Both the position numbers and the translations under genes were made by a program. Shown here one piece after another: positions 1 to 12,800 of a DNA stretch of 64,000 nucleotides. The stretch spans positions 33,089,519-33,153,518 of the forward strand of contig NC_088866.1 in assembly GCF_032884065.1 (NCBI RefSeq). Reading direction: 5' to 3'. Positions within the stretch are counted from its first letter, which is position 1, and each line of letters opens with the position of its first letter. Below the pieces are notes generated by a model. It did no database searches. It saw only the letters and a program-made list of their open reading frames with translations, and was not told where the DNA came from. This stretch comes from Artemia franciscana (Eukaryota > Arthropoda > Branchiopoda > Anostraca > Artemiidae).

Positions 1-1465
1 TTCAACATTTGCGTATTCTACCCACCAAGTTTCATCCCCATCTCTCCACTCTTAAGCATTTTCCAAGATAAACTAACAGTTCTTTGACTCAAGGTCCTTC
101 TAAATGTCAAATTGCATTAAGATCTGATCACCCATTCAGAAGTTAAAAATACCTCATTTTTCAGTTTTCCTCTCTCTCCAGCCCCCCAGATAGTCAAATC
201 TGGGAAACAACTATTATCAAGTCAATTTATGAAGGTTCCTGACACCCCTACCAATTTTCAGCATCCTAGCATGTCCAGAAGCACAAAACTTGACAAAGCA
301 CTGGAAATCCCACTCCCCCAAAGAGAGCAGATCTAGTCAAATTATGTCAATCATGTATCAAGAACTTGTGCTGATTCTTCCCATCAAGTTTCATCCCGAT
401 CTCTCTACTCTAAGAATTTTTCAAGATTTCTGTTCCCCCCTCCAACCCCCTATGTCCACAGATCTGATTCAAATTAGAAATGGAGCATCTGAGACATAAG
501 ATCTTTCTATATATCAAGTTTCATAAAGATCCAATCACCCATTTGTAAGATGAAGATACCTCAATTTTCACATTTTCTAAGATTTCCAGTTTCCCCCTCC
601 AACTCCCCCCAATGTCACCAGATCTGGTCAGGATTTAAAATAAAAGCTCTTAAGCACAGGATCCTTCTAAATATCAAATTTCATTAAGATCTGATCACCT
701 GTTGGTAAGTTATAAATGTCTTTTTTTCAAATTTTTCCAAATACCCCCCCCCCAACTCCCCCAAAGAGAGCCAATCTGGTCTGGTTATGTCAATCATGTA
801 TCTAGGACTTGTGCTTATTCTTCCCACCAAGTATCATCACAATCTTTCCACTCTAAGCATTTTCCAAGATTTCTGGTTTCCTCCTCCAACTCCCCCCAAT
901 ATCACCAAATCTGGTCAGGATTTAAAATAAGAGCTCTGAGACACAAGGTCCTTCTAAAGATCAAATTTCATTAGGATCTAATCACCTGCTTGTAAGAAAA
1001 AAATACCTGATTTTTTCTAATTTTTCCAAATTTCCAAATTAGCCCCCCCCAACTCCCCCAAATGACACTGGGTCCAGTTGGGATTTGAAATAAGAGATCT
1101 GAGTTATAAGGCCCTTCTAAATATCAAATTTTGTTAAGATCAAATCACTCCTTTGTAAGTTAAAAATACCTCATTTTTTCTAATTTTTCAAAATTAAGCC
1201 TCCCCCAAAGAGAGCAGAACTGTTCTGGTTATGTCAATCATGTATCTAGGACTTGTGATTATTTTGCCCACCAAGTTTCATCCTGATCCCTCTACTCTAT
1301 GCGTTTTCCCAGATTTTAGGTTTTCCCCCTTGAACTCCCCTCAATGTCACCAGATCCATTTGGGATTTAAAATAAGAGCTCTAAAGACATAATATCCTTC
1401 TAAATATCAAATTTCATTACAATCCAATCACCCATTTGTAAGTTAAAAATACCTTATTTTTCTGA
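1..1465 (-). mobile_element. HME copy 1, partial, array of diverged units
   Basis: Read on the minus strand this is the same unit found in the other HME copies: a line of about 25 bases matching the AACTTAC-GGTGATC-GATCTTAATGAAATTTGATATTT region, then a G-rich run, then a block with CTTGGTGGG-AAGAATAAGCACAAGT and CTCTCTTTGGGGGAGTTGG. The 3' subterminal block (GTGCTTCTGGACGTGC type) is recognisable in reverse near 175-290. The 5' hairpin end is missing: homology stops near 1465, where LINE sequence begins. The element runs off the left edge of the window. Confidence 0.75.
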
Positions 1466-1474
1466 ATTAACTGC

Positions 1475-4400
1475 TTCTTTGACAAGTTTGAAGAGTTCTT
1501 CAAGTTTTAACAAGTTTTTCCTCATGTGAATCATTGTTTGCTTCATCATTCTGACTGCTCTAATGTTCCACTGATAACTGTGCCTTCTTTTACCTCCTGT
1601 AAATTGTTTAAGTGATTGTAGTTTTACACCATCTAATCCTGTCTCTCAACTACCTAGTAGTGTTCATTATAATGTTTCTTTGTCTGATGCTGACCTGTAT
1701 TTTGCTTCTATTTCTAGCATTTCTTTTTCATTAACTTGCTCACCTACTGTTTCTTCATTGTCATTTCACAGCATTGTATCTAACAATGTTCCTCCTGTTT
1801 CCTCTTGGATTGCTACTTTTCAAGGAACAAAGTTTTTCAATTCTGTTGTTGATAGCCTCCCTAATAAATTTTCAGAATGTTGCTTTTGTATGGTAATGAC
1901 AGAGGTGGATAATGCAGCAATTTCAGAAGTTGCAGCTAAAAACACCTTGTCAGCCTTATCACCTGATGAAATCCAAATCAATGGTTATCAAGTCTTTTCT
2001 AACCTGAATTCCCCACTTTGTCACAGAGGAGTGTGATTATATGTAAGAGATGGACTAAAGGTTAATCTTGATTCATTTTAATTCTCTTATTTTTGACGGA
2101 ATTGAGTGTATTTGGTTAAAACTTCACTATCATACAATCTCAATTGTTGTTGGTGTTGTTTATAGAAGCCCCAGTGCCGCCATGTGTTTTGCACTCTGAA
2201 TCTAATTTTTCTGCTATGTTATCACATTTAATGTCTAATTTTGCAAGTTATGATCTTGTCCTTCTAGGGGACTCTAACCTTCCTGAAATCCAATGGATTG
2301 ATGTATCTGGTTTTTGCACTACAGATTCTCCTTTCTTATCTGCCCTTTCTGATAATTCCCTTGGTCAAACAATTTCACTACCAACTCACTTCAGGGAAGG
2401 GCAAGTTTCCAACACTCTTGATTTGGTTATTCTCACTAATCCTGACCTTCTTATTAATGTAATAACCACACCCATTGTTAATAGTGACCATATTGTAATT
2501 ATTTCAGAGTTATGTTTGCCCACTTAACAACCCTCTTCCAAGCAGCAAGAATTTGTCAATTACAAACTAGTCTCCGAAAGCCTTGCCAATGTCAATTAGG
2601 AATAGCTTATCACCAATGATATTGAAGAAAGTTGGCCGAATGTGAGAGCTGTAATTTTGCATGCTGGAAATTTATGCACAAGAATTTTTTGGGCAGCCAA
2701 CCATATCAAGCAGTTGAAGAGAAAGTTTGAGGAAGAATTGACAGAGGATGTTAAGGATAATCCCAAATCTTTCTGGCATTATGCCTTTCAAAAATATTGT
2801 AGCAGACACATTGTCCCTGATATCCTATACAATGGTCAACCAGTTGCTGACCCTGAGCTGGAAGTTGAAATTTTCAACCAACAATTTGCTGTTTTTCCTC
2901 CAATTCCAGTGCTATTTTTCCCCCACCTCCAATATATGATGTATCATATACTATGGAACCAATTCTGATTAATGATTTAATAGTTCTAAAGGAACTTATG
3001 TCACTCAAATTGAATTAATTGGCTGGGCCAGACTGAATTCATCCTCATATCCTCCATGAATGTTGAACAGTCTTGTGTCAACCTCTTTCCTTATTGTCCA
3101 AGTCATTATTAAATCTTTCCAAACTACCTCTGGATTGGAAAACAACCCATATCATTCCAATATTTAAGAAAGGTAGAAAGGGCCTTGCTGTAAACTACCA
3201 ACCTATCAGCATGGCATCAGCAGTGTTAAGATTCTTGAAAGAATAATCAATTCTGCAGTTATTAGCCATCTGGAAGCAAATAATCCCTTCCACAGCTCAC
3301 AGCATGACTTTTGTTGTAGAAAATCTGTTGATACCAGTCTCTTTGAAGCACATGACCATATCACTAAGTTACTTGATGCAGGAGTGCCTACTGACATGAT
3401 TCTTCTTTGCTTTTCTAAAGCTTCTGACAAAGTTTGTCACAAGCAACTTGCAAGTAAATGATGTGCTGTCAAACTTGAAGAGAAGTCCCTACTCTGGATC
3501 CTTGATTTTCTTTATATGCAATCTCAATGTGTTCAGTTATCTGATGACTCTGGCAGCTGTATCCTTTCCTTGTCAAAGCATGTTTTGGGTGGAGTTCCTT
3601 GGGGTAGTGTTTTGGGTCCTCCACTTTCATATCTTCATTAATGATGCTCCTTCCACTATCAACAGTAAATTAATGCTCTATGCTGATGACCAGAAGCTCA
3701 TTGGACCAGCCTTGTCCTGTGAAGATTATACCCCTCTACAAAATATCTTGGACTGCTTGATCAAAAGGCAGAGGCTTGGCTTCTTAAAGTTAATGTTGTC
3801 AAGTGCCATTTCATTCACCTTGGCAAAATGAACTCTTGTTGATCTTTTTGTCCCTCAGGTTCACTTTCCTCTGTAAATACTGAGCAAAATCTTGGAATCA
3901 CTATTGATAATGAACTAAATTTCAGCACTCATGCTAAGAAGTCTGCTGCTGGTACTAATTCATCCATGGTGCTGATTCAGTGTACTCTGTCCACTTGTTT
4001 CTATAAAGTCATCTGTCATCTGTATAAGGGACTTGTGCATCTGAAGCTTGAGGTTTGAATGTCTCTAGCCTTCCTTTATTTAAAAAGAACATAAAAGTGT
4101 TGGAAGATGCAAGAATAGTAAAGCTGAAACTACCAACCCTTGTATACTGTATACTATACCTTGTATAGGAGAAACAGAGGTGATGTCATTTTAACCTATA
4201 AGTTAATGAGGGCTAAAACATTCCCAGTGTTGGTCCTAACTCAAGAACTAGAGGTCATCAATTGAAATTTGTTAAGCAGCCTACCTATCCAGAGTCCATG
4301 CTCAATTATTTTCTTCAAGAATCATCAGTTCCTGGAATAAACTCCCCGAAAAAAAATGTTACTGCTGAATCTGTGAACATCTTTAAACAAAGATTGGATG

Positions 4401-4500
4401 CTGAGTGCTCCTTCAGAGATTGTAAACTCAACTGGGAAGTTATGGATCAGCACAGTTCGCCTGGTCACTAAACAATCCTGAATTCAACTCAAATTGTCAA
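1475..4500 (+). pseudogene. Degenerate non-LTR retrotransposon (CR1/Jockey-like LINE), ORF2
   Basis: Successive open pieces in different frames follow the order of a LINE ORF2. The endonuclease part (about 1680-2527) shows ALSPDEIQINGY, then LYVRDGLKV after a stop, a GDSN motif near 2268-2279 and a terminal SDH at 2482-2490, as expected for an apurinic-type endonuclease. A linker piece lies at 2642-2968. The reverse transcriptase catalytic box YADD is at 3679-3690. The post-RT region reads NLGITIDNELNFSTHAKK near 3880-3940 and a typical C-terminal tail is at 4262-4471. Many stops and frame changes mean it is dead. The clade is inferred from motif wording and order only; no poly-A tail or target duplication was seen. 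Confidence 0.8.
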
Positions 4501-4619
4501 CTCTGGAGCTCTACAAGGAGAAATTGTTATATTGCTCCAAGCCGCAATTTAAGATAATCTTTGTTTTCTTCAATTGAGCAAAATCTAGTTCTACAATTTC
4601 AGATGATCCTGGTCTGCAG

Positions 4620-5515
4620 TGTAGTTCCTATGCAATTTTTGTCAGACAAATGACTGAGAGGGTAGATAAGAAAGGAGAATCTGTAGTGCAAAAACCAGAT
4701 CCATCAATCAATTGGATTTCAGAAAGGCTAGTCCCCTAGAAGGACAAGATCATAACTTGCAAAATTGGACATTAATTATGATAACATAGCAGAAAAATTA
4801 TATTCAGAGTGCAAAACACAGGGGGCACTGGGGCTTCTATAAACAACACTAACAACAATTGAGATTGTTTAATAGTGAATTTTTAACCAAATAAACTCAA
4901 TTCCATCAATTATAAGAGGATTAAAATGAATGAGACAAACCTTTAGTCCATCTTGACAAAGTGTGGAATTCAGGTTAGAAAGGGGTCGGTAACCATTGAT
5001 TTGGATTTCATCAGGTGATAAGGCTGACAAGGTGTTTTTAAGGTGCAACTTCTGAAATTGCTGCATTATCCACCTCTGTCATTAACATACGAAAGGAACA
5101 TTCTGAAATTGCTGCATTATCCACCTCTGTCATTAACATATGAAAGGAACATTCTGAAAATTTATTAGGGAGGCTATCAACAACTGAATTGAGAAACTTT
5201 GTTCCTTTAGAGGTAGCAATCCAAGAGGATACAGGAGGAACATTGTTAGATACCATGCTGTGAAATGACAATGAAGAAACAGTAGGTGAGCAAGTTAATG
5301 CAAAAGAAACACAGGAAATAGAAGCAAAATAAAGGTCAGCATCAGACAAAGAAAGATAATGAACACTACTAGGTAGTTGAGAGACAGGATTAGATGGTGT
5401 AAAACTACAATCGCTTAAACAATTTACAGGGGGTAAAAGGAGGCACAGTTATCAGTGTAACATTAGAGCAGTCAGAATGATGAAGCAAAAAATGATTCAG
5501 ATGAGGAAGAACCTA
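4620..5515 (-). pseudogene. Inverted second copy of the LINE 5' (endonuclease) part
   Basis: On the minus strand this matches the first ~850 bases of the LINE at 1510-2360, including the MSDADLYFASIS, SLPNKFSE and NTLSALSPDEIQINGY stretches. It stops inside the endonuclease domain, before the RT. It carries a direct 51-bp duplication at 5051-5152 that the plus-strand copy lacks. It forms the inner part of the right arm of the large inverted repeat. Confidence 0.75.
5051..5152 (-). repeat. 51-bp in-frame tandem duplication in the LINE relic
   Basis: The sequence starting TCTGAAATTGCTGCATTATC at 5051 repeats at 5102 with one or two changes. The 51-base unit is 17 codons, so the minus-strand reading frame stays open through both copies. 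The plus-strand homologue at about 1870-1935 has a single copy. Confidence 0.85.
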
Positions 5516-5712
5516 AGCTGGCTTTAGTCTCAGGGGATTGTAACTGTATAACACAAATATGTTTCCCTTTTTTTATTTAGTTCACAATTTTTTTTTATAG
5601 TTCCAATAATAATAAAAAAAAATATAAAAATTCTATATCTTGATGCATTGAGTAGTTTAGTTCCTTTTCTATCATTTTTGTGGAAGGACTGCAATGGGTT
5701 ATTTTTTATCAG

Positions 5713-6905
5713 TTTTTATGGCACTTGGTATTTACCAAGTGACATATAGTGATTGCAAATTCCGTTGGTCTGTCTATCTGTCCAATTTTTGCTAGTTCGG
5801 GCACTGCCAGGTGAGCTAGGATGATGAAAATTAGCAAGTGTATCAGGTACCAGACCAGATTAAATTAGAAATAGTGGTTTCCCTGATTCGACCATCTGGG
5901 GGAGGAGTGGGGGGTGGCAGTTAATTCAGAAAAAATTAGAAAAATGAGGTATTTTTAACTTACAAATGGGTGATTGTATCTTAATGAAATTTGATATTTA
6001 GAAGGATATCGTGTCTAAGAGCTCTTATTTTAAATCCCAACCGGATCCGGTGACATTGGGGGAGTTGGAGGGGGAAAACCTAAAATCTTGGAAAACGCGT
6101 AGAGTGGAAGGATCATGATGAATGTTGGTGGGAAAAATAAGCACAAGCCCTAGATAAGGGATTGACATAACCCCAACGGTTCTGCTCTCTTTGGGGGGGG
6201 GGGGCTTAATTCTAAAAAAACAGAAAAAAATTAGGTATTTTTAACTTACAAAGGACAGATTGGATCTTAATGAAATTTGATATTTAGAAGGACCTTGTAA
6301 CTCAGATCTCTTGTTTTAAATCCCAACTGGATCCAGTGTCATTGGGGGAGTTGAGGGGGACCGGAAATCTTGGAAAATGCTTTAGAGTGGAGAGATCAGG
6401 ATGTTGGGAAGAATAAGCACAAGTCCTAGATACGTAATTGACGCGACTGGACCAGATCCACTCGCTTTGGGGGAGTTGGGGGGGAGGGTAATTTAGTAAT
6501 TTCGAAACATTTGAAAAAATGACGTATTTTGTACTTACAAACAGGTGATTAGATCCTAATGAAATTTGATATTTAGAAGTACCTCGTATCTCAGACCTCT
6601 TATTATAAATCCTGACCGGATCCAGTGACATTGGGGGAGTTCGAGGAGGAAACCAGAAATCTTAGAAAATGCTTAGAGTGGAAAGATTGTGATGATACTT
6701 GGCGGGAAGAATAAGTACAGGTCCTATATACATGATTGACATAACCAGACCGGATTGGCTCTCTTTTGGGGAGTTTAGGGGGGGGTTATTTGGAAAATTT
6801 TGAAAAAAATGAGGTATTTGTAACTTACCAACAGGTGATCAGATCTTAAAGAAATTTTATATATAGAAAGATCTGATGTCTCATATGCTCCATTTCCAAT
6901 TTGAA
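5713..6905 (+). mobile_element. HME copy 2, 5' end plus unit array
   Basis: Starts TTTTTATGG and carries the 5' hairpin CACTTGGT-ATTT-ACCAAGTG at 5722-5741, then the conserved 5' block (GGTCTGTC, TTTTGCTAGTTCGGGCACTGCCAGGTGAGC, CGACCATCTGGGGG) and several tandem units with G-runs. The 3' terminal block is missing: homology ends at the CCATTTCCAATTTGAATCAG stretch where the 215-bp satellite starts. Together with copy 1 it makes the outer part of the inverted repeat. Confidence 0.8.
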
Positions 6906-6907
6906 TC

Positions 6908-7905
6908 AGACCAAATTGATTTCTTGACTTTATGTGTATCTAAGCTGTTCCTAAAATCATGACATCTGCTGTTCAAAGGCTTGCCAAGGGATTAGTTACC
7001 TTAGTCGGCTGAAGTGTGCATTATTTAAGGTTGAAGGATATTGAAGACCAAATTGATTTCTTGACTTTATGTGCGTCTAAGCTGTTCCTTTGTTGCTCTA
7101 AGCTGTTCCTGAGATATTGCTGATGCAACAAGAATTCAGTTTGCCAAAGTGAATGATATGGTACTTGGGAATCATGACATGTGCTGTTCAAAGGCTTGGC
7201 AAAGGATTGGTTACCTTAGTAGGCTGAAGCATGTATTATGTAAGCTTGAAGGATATTGAAGACCAAATTGATTTCTTGACTTTATGTGCGTCTAAGCTGT
7301 TCCTTTGTCGCTCTAAGCTGTTCCTGAGATATTGCTGATGCAACAAGAATTCAGTTTGCCAAAGTGAATGATATGGTACATGGGAATCATGACATGTGCT
7401 GTTCAAAGGCTTGGCAAAGGATTGGTTACCTTAGTAGGCTGAAGCATGTATTATGTAAGATTGAAGGATATTGAAGACCAAATTGATTTCTTGACTTTTT
7501 GTGTATCTAAGCTGTTCCTTTATCGCTCTAAGCTTTTCCTGAGATGTTGCTGATGCAACAAGAATTCAGTTTGCCAAAGTGAATGATATGGCACTTGGGA
7601 ATCATGACATGTGCTGTTCAAAGGCTTGGCAAAGGATTGGTTACCTTAGTAGGCTGAAGCATGTATTATGTAAGCTTGAAGGATATTGAAGACCAAATTG
7701 ATTTCTTGACTTTTTGTGGATCTAAGCTGTTCCTTTATCGCTCTAAGCTTTTCCTGAGATATTGCTGATGCAACAAGAATTCAGTTTGCCAAAGTGAATG
7801 ATATGGCACTTGGGAGTCATGACATCTGCTGTTCAAAGGCTTGGCAAAGGATTGGTTACCTTAGCAGGCTGAAGCATGTATTATGTAAGCTTGAAGGCTG
7901 CTTCT
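6908..7905 (+). repeat. 215-bp tandem satellite, about 4.6 copies
   Basis: The sequence GACCAAATTGATTTCTTGAC recurs at 6908, 7046, 7261, 7476 and 7691. The last four are exactly 215 bases apart; the first unit is shortened to 138. Copies are highly similar, suggesting recent amplification. Each full unit contains an open stretch of about 45 codons (starting ATRIQFAKVNDM and ending near LKHVLCKLEG) which stops before the next unit; I do not recognise it. The array abuts HME copy 2 on the left and ends in unique sequence at about 7905. Confidence 0.92.
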
Positions 7906-9623
7906 CAGTAAATTTATATTCCATCTATCATTTACTTGCTTTAAGAGGGTTTTAGCTTGTTACTATAGCTTCCCATTACATTGGCACACACAAGCACTAG
8001 TCGTAATGGAAGGACATGAGATAATTATTTCAGAACAGAGATTATAAATGCAGGAAATGAGTCTTTCTTAGCCATAATTCTTTCTTCAATAAAATCACAA
8101 AATACAAGCTTCTTTAGAAATCATACTTGCAGTTGTACTACGTTTTTGAACCTCTTAGGAAGTTATGGATTCTCTAGATTAGCCTTAGGTCCAGGTAACT
8201 ACTTTTTCAGACCTTCCTTAATCCACCAACCGTTGATGATTTCTTCAGAAATTCAGAACTATTTGCACCTTGTCATATTTGAATAAGATTTACTAACTTC
8301 AACGGACTATTAGATATTTCGAAGTGTAGCGGCCTCTCAAACCAGCCAAAAGTTTATTTGAGCAAGAATCTGATTGTGTAAATTTTTCTATATGGTCTTT
8401 GAGACTCAAACCCTGAACAAAAAATAATAAATGCAACCTTCTTGGTTTCTAGCTAAGGTGCATCTAATATATCACAAAAATAATTTGCATGGAGAATGGA
8501 TAGCTCTCATAAGTAAGTATATGTTGCAAGATTAAAAGCCTTAGCGATAGGAAAATCTATCAATTGCAGTATACCAGTGTAATATTTAAAAGAGATATGC
8601 TACCAGAACCCAGGAATCTGTTTTTGATCTCATACCTTCCTCTCCTAATTATTGTTTTACAGAGTCGACTTTTTTTGTGGCAGAAAAAACAATATACTTA
8701 ACACAGGAGGGAGGCTAAAAATCAAAATTTACTCTTAAACAGGCTGTATAATATGTTAAATCTTCGAAGAAAAACGAAAAGAAATGGGACTGTAAAGCAA
8801 AGTAATCTTTGCTGATAACTGTCTATCAAAGTACCCCCCCCCCCTTTTTTTCAAATTTCAGAGCAGATACGAAAAATAGAATGCTACTTTAATTATTTAC
8901 CTGAAAAAGCATGGTAGCACTCTTGTCTTTGCCCTCTTCTAAAGAAAACACTTTAATACGAATATTTTTACATTATGATATACAGAAAAATCGTATTGCA
9001 CTGATTCTATGGTTTGTTTCCACTTTAATTCACATTTTTTTTATTTATGTTTTAATTGAAAGAATGTAGTTATTCAGTTTTAATCTTTTGTGTGTTCCTG
9101 TGTTTGAAATATTTTTGATGTGTGTCATCTATTTCTTTGTTAAAAAAAAATTGCAAATATCAGCTTCAAAGATAGTTGTATTTAAAAAAAATTTCTGATG
9201 ATTTATTCATTTAGGCAGTATAAACACCATTAGTGTGGGTTTTTATTTAAGAAAGGCTTTTTTGATGATACATTTGGTTAGACAGTATAAAGTATAAGTG
9301 CTGGCTTTTTTTTTTAAATTTAATTTGTTATTTCTGAAATTATCTGCCAAAGTCAAAAGGATACAATGCTTGTTTAATATTCACAATGGTTCAAATGAAA
9401 GTGCATGCAGAAGATGTAGCAATTATATTTAAAATGAACAAAATATAGGTTAAACTAGAAGCAACCCAGAAAATCCATGTAACAAATTTTTGCATATTAT
9501 AAAACGAGAATGTTGTTATTATAATGTTTCATATTTCAAAGGGAGAAAGTAAGAGTGCTACCAGAAGTTCCAATAAGGAACTGGTTCCTGCTTTATTAGT
9601 CTATCTTTGCAAATTTCTTACAG
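7906..9623 (+). other. Non-coding stretch upstream of the first visible MRPL19 exon
   Basis: AT-rich with homopolymer runs (poly-C/T near 8836-8850, several T-runs at 9030-9320). No convincing exon, TE protein or RNA gene seen. The missing first exon(s) of MRPL19, with the mitochondrial targeting peptide, were looked for here and not recognised; they may be upstream of the window. Confidence 0.5.
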
Positions 9624-9836
9624 GAAAATATTCAACATCAGTATTTCCAAAAGCTGAAACAACTACATATGATGAGCCAGTTAAAGAAAGAACAAGTCTC
9701 CCAGATTACAGATTTGTTTACCCTGAGTTCTTGCCAGATCCCAATCCAGAATTTAGAAATAAGCTAAGAGAAAAATTGGAGAGACTAGACATGCTTAGGA
9801 GAAGAGCAAAAATTAGTATTCCTGAATTTTATGTTG
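9624..9836 (+). CDS. MRPL19: MRPL19 exon, N-terminal part of mitochondrial ribosomal protein bL19m
   Basis: bL19m is a nuclear-encoded protein of the large subunit of the mitochondrial ribosome. The exon encodes 70 full codons: a linker (TTYDEPVKERTS) followed by the family's hallmark PDYRFVYPEFLPDPNPEFR, REKLERLDMLRRR and IPEFYVG. The acceptor is TTTCTTACAG ending at 9623 and the donor is ATGTTG/GTAAGA at 9837. The exon begins with the last two bases of a codon and ends after the first base of a glycine codon; this joins in frame with the exon at 13782. An open frame extends upstream to an ATG at 9524, but that part does not look like the family and is read as intron. The first exon is not visible. 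Confidence 0.93.
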
Positions 9837-12800
9837 GTAAGAATATTCTGAATTCTATTTCTCTGGGCATGCTTAGAACATTGTATTTAAGTATGTTTGT
9901 ACTCTAATATAGATGCGTGTTGTACTTAGCACAATATCTGCACATGCTTAGGGGAGGATCAAACATTAGCGTCCGTGAATTTTATTTTGGTAACATTCCT
10001 AAATTTCTTTTCTATGCACATACTTTGAATGTTGCATTTAAGCATATTTGTACTTAAGTCTTGTGCTCTGTACTTATGAGAGGCATGGTTAGGAGACAAG
10101 ATGAACCATTAGTACTCCTAAATTATCTGAAATTGCTTATCCAACGAGATAAGGTGGCGTTGTACCTCCTGTAGAAAATTTGTTACTATTCTTCAATTTA
10201 TAGTTGTACAAGCATATGGAGCCACATACAGGGCCCCCAAAAAATGGGAGACGACAAGGTGGAAAAAACAAAGGCCTAGTCCTCATGGCGGCCTGGGCAA
10301 GAATATATCATTTTTTTTTTTTTGTCTTGTCAGATTCATAGGCTTGAATTTTCCTGACCCTCTTTTTGTTTTTTATTTAATTTTGTTTTTGCCTGATAAA
10401 CTAATAAGAATTTAATTAAAACTGCACAAAACTAAACCAGACCCAGTCTAAGATTAGTTCTTGTCTCCCTAAATTGGTCACAGGATCTGTGAAATTCAAC
10501 CGTCAGTTTTGTGTTGATAAAGTACAACAATATTAGACCTTTTTTAATAATCCACACAGCTACTAATAATATCGAGCACGCAAGCAAGAGGAGGCACTTG
10601 GATTCCTTCCCTTCCTTCGAACCAAAATCTGGTGATTCTTGTGCTTTTTTCTATTACTCCTTATATATTTCTATCTAATTAGTTATAATGAACGTGCTGG
10701 GTTCTCATCTGAAAAACTTCTGCATACTTATCTGGTCATGTATGCACACAGAGATCCTTCAATCCCCCTCTGGATATTAAGATTACTATTAGTTTTCTCC
10801 TTGGTTTCTATAATTTTTCTATTATGTTTACCCCTCCCTCCAAAAAGAAGTACTCTAAAATAAATAGTCTACTTCCATATGTGTCTGTGACAGATAAGAG
10901 TTAAAATACATGTTTAGTAATCGCTGCATCCTTGAAACTTGACGCAGCAAAATGTTTTATGTTTCAAATATAATCTAGGAAATCGAACATCAACTTGTTA
11001 TTGTACCAAATCTATGATGTTTTGAACTTCAGATGCGTAGTATAAAATACTTCTGGTTAAATGCTTTCTAATTCAATATCAGAAGTATTTTATTTATATA
11101 AGCTGTCACAGTCAAGAATAAATTCCGACTGAATGGTGTTCGTACTTACACTTTAACAAATAAGAAAACACTGGATGACCATTCATAAAAAAATAACTCA
11201 TAATATGACACAAATAAATCTGAAATGTTTTGTTTGTATGGAGGGTGGTCTGAATCATGAATTTACTTTCATCCTCATGAGTAATAGCAATATGCTTCTG
11301 TTTATCAGTACTGGTAGGAAATCAGCCAAATTTGCAAATCAGACTAAAGTGACGCTCTTGAAGGGACGGTGATTGTAAGGTATTACATTTCTTGCATTAT
11401 ATATTATGTGCATTACATATCATGCATACCATTTATGTATTACATATTATATACATAATATTACATGTTTGGTATAATATTAATTGGTATGTATCGTTTA
11501 CTTTGATTTCTTTTACCTGGAGTCTGTCAGAAATCCTCTGTTTTGACATTTCTAATTGAATCAGCTTTTCAGCTTATTGAAAAAGGGCTATATGATCTAT
11601 CTTCTCGGTGTTGGTAATTTGAGAATAGCAGTCCTGTAAATTATGACAATTTCTAAATATTCACTAGTATTTTCCTTTTTCATCAAATAAATCTTTGTAT
11701 CGATCCAATAGACTAAAGCATTTTTAAACTCACTCCCCCCCTCCATTTCATGCAATTAGGTTGGTACGCATCCTGAGAGCCTTTTGGCCATAGTGCCATC
11801 TAAAAATGTGGTGGACAATATCTTACATTCTATGCAACTCAGACGTTTCTTGCATTTTTTGTGTGCATAGTTTATCATGGATTTTAAAAGATTGTGGAGC
11901 CTTCGTTAGGTTAGCATTTTTTCTTTTCTTTTTTTTTTTGGTTTGTTATTGTATATCCGGCCTGTTATGCAGTGGGAATTTATTTGTATATTGATCAGTT
12001 TATTTTGGTTTTTAATGAAAGAAGGTTGTCACGATAAACCAAGGCGATTGGGCGGCTTCAATTTGCTACCTAAGACTTGAAGGCTAATATGTGTCACTTT
12101 AAGCTAGTTGAATTAAGTTTGTGAGTCTGTGCAACTCCCTACTTGACTTTATTTTTTTCTGGTTCTTCTATTTATTCTTTCTTTTTTATATATTTTGTTT
12201 TCTTGTGTTTTTATCTAAGTCTATTTTCTTTTAATTGCTGTTTTATTCAATAATGAAAGATTAAGGCAAGATGTATTAATCTATTCTAAACAGAAGACAA
12301 GAATATAGAGTTGATTCCCTTAAAGGCTCCATAGACTTTAAAGGGGTAGGGGGATACAAAGTTAATGGGAAGAGAGAGTGATGGGATTTCATTAAAATAT
12401 ATATTCAACAGTTTAATCAGATAAGGTGATAGTTTATACTGCTCACATTGAAAACTAGAATACTCCAATATATCCGAGCATAAGAAAAAAGAACTGAATA
12501 TAGATCGAAGATATTTTTTGCTATACGAAAATAGTATTGCCGCGATTGAGGTAGGAACTAAGGCTGGTATTTGATTCGTTGTGGAGTCGGGAAATAACCA
12601 TAAGAAAGGTTGTGTTCTATCCTTGGATTATTTTGATGTATTTTGTCCTGAGCAGCACAGCAAAAGCTATGGGAAAACTTGGTGTCCAATCGGAAGGTTA
12701 GACTTTCCTCAACTTCAATTATGCAGCTAATTTGGGTGTCAAAGGTAAAATATAAGTAAAATGAATGAATGTTCGGAGGTTTTGAGTGTTCAGGATGTGA

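Larger units (their letters stand above)
460..6905. repeat. Large inverted repeat, arms about 460-2360 and 4620-6905
   Basis: The left arm (HME units, then the 5' part of a LINE) reappears in reverse complement in the right arm. For example the peptide beginning MSDADLYFASIS is encoded forward at 1680 and backward at 5349, and the GCACTACAGATTCTCC stretch near 2318 matches the reverse of about 4670-4685. The spacer (2361-4620) is the rest of the LINE. The right arm is longer because it also contains the HME 5' end (5713-5930) and a 51-bp internal duplication. The arms are clearly diverged, so it is not a recent perfect palindrome. Its outer limit on the right coincides with the start of the 215-bp satellite. 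Confidence 0.75.

Noticed and set aside
6908-7905. CRISPR array
   Set aside because: The 215-bp units are contiguous repeats without unique spacers in a eukaryotic sequence.
6908-7905. Hammerhead ribozyme in the satellite
   Set aside because: The unit contains CTGATG but not the CTGATGA...GAAA core in the required arrangement.
9524-9623. Upstream extension of the MRPL19 exon to an ATG
   Set aside because: The residues before the CTTACAG acceptor do not resemble bL19m, and the good acceptor with a phase-1 junction explains the frame better.
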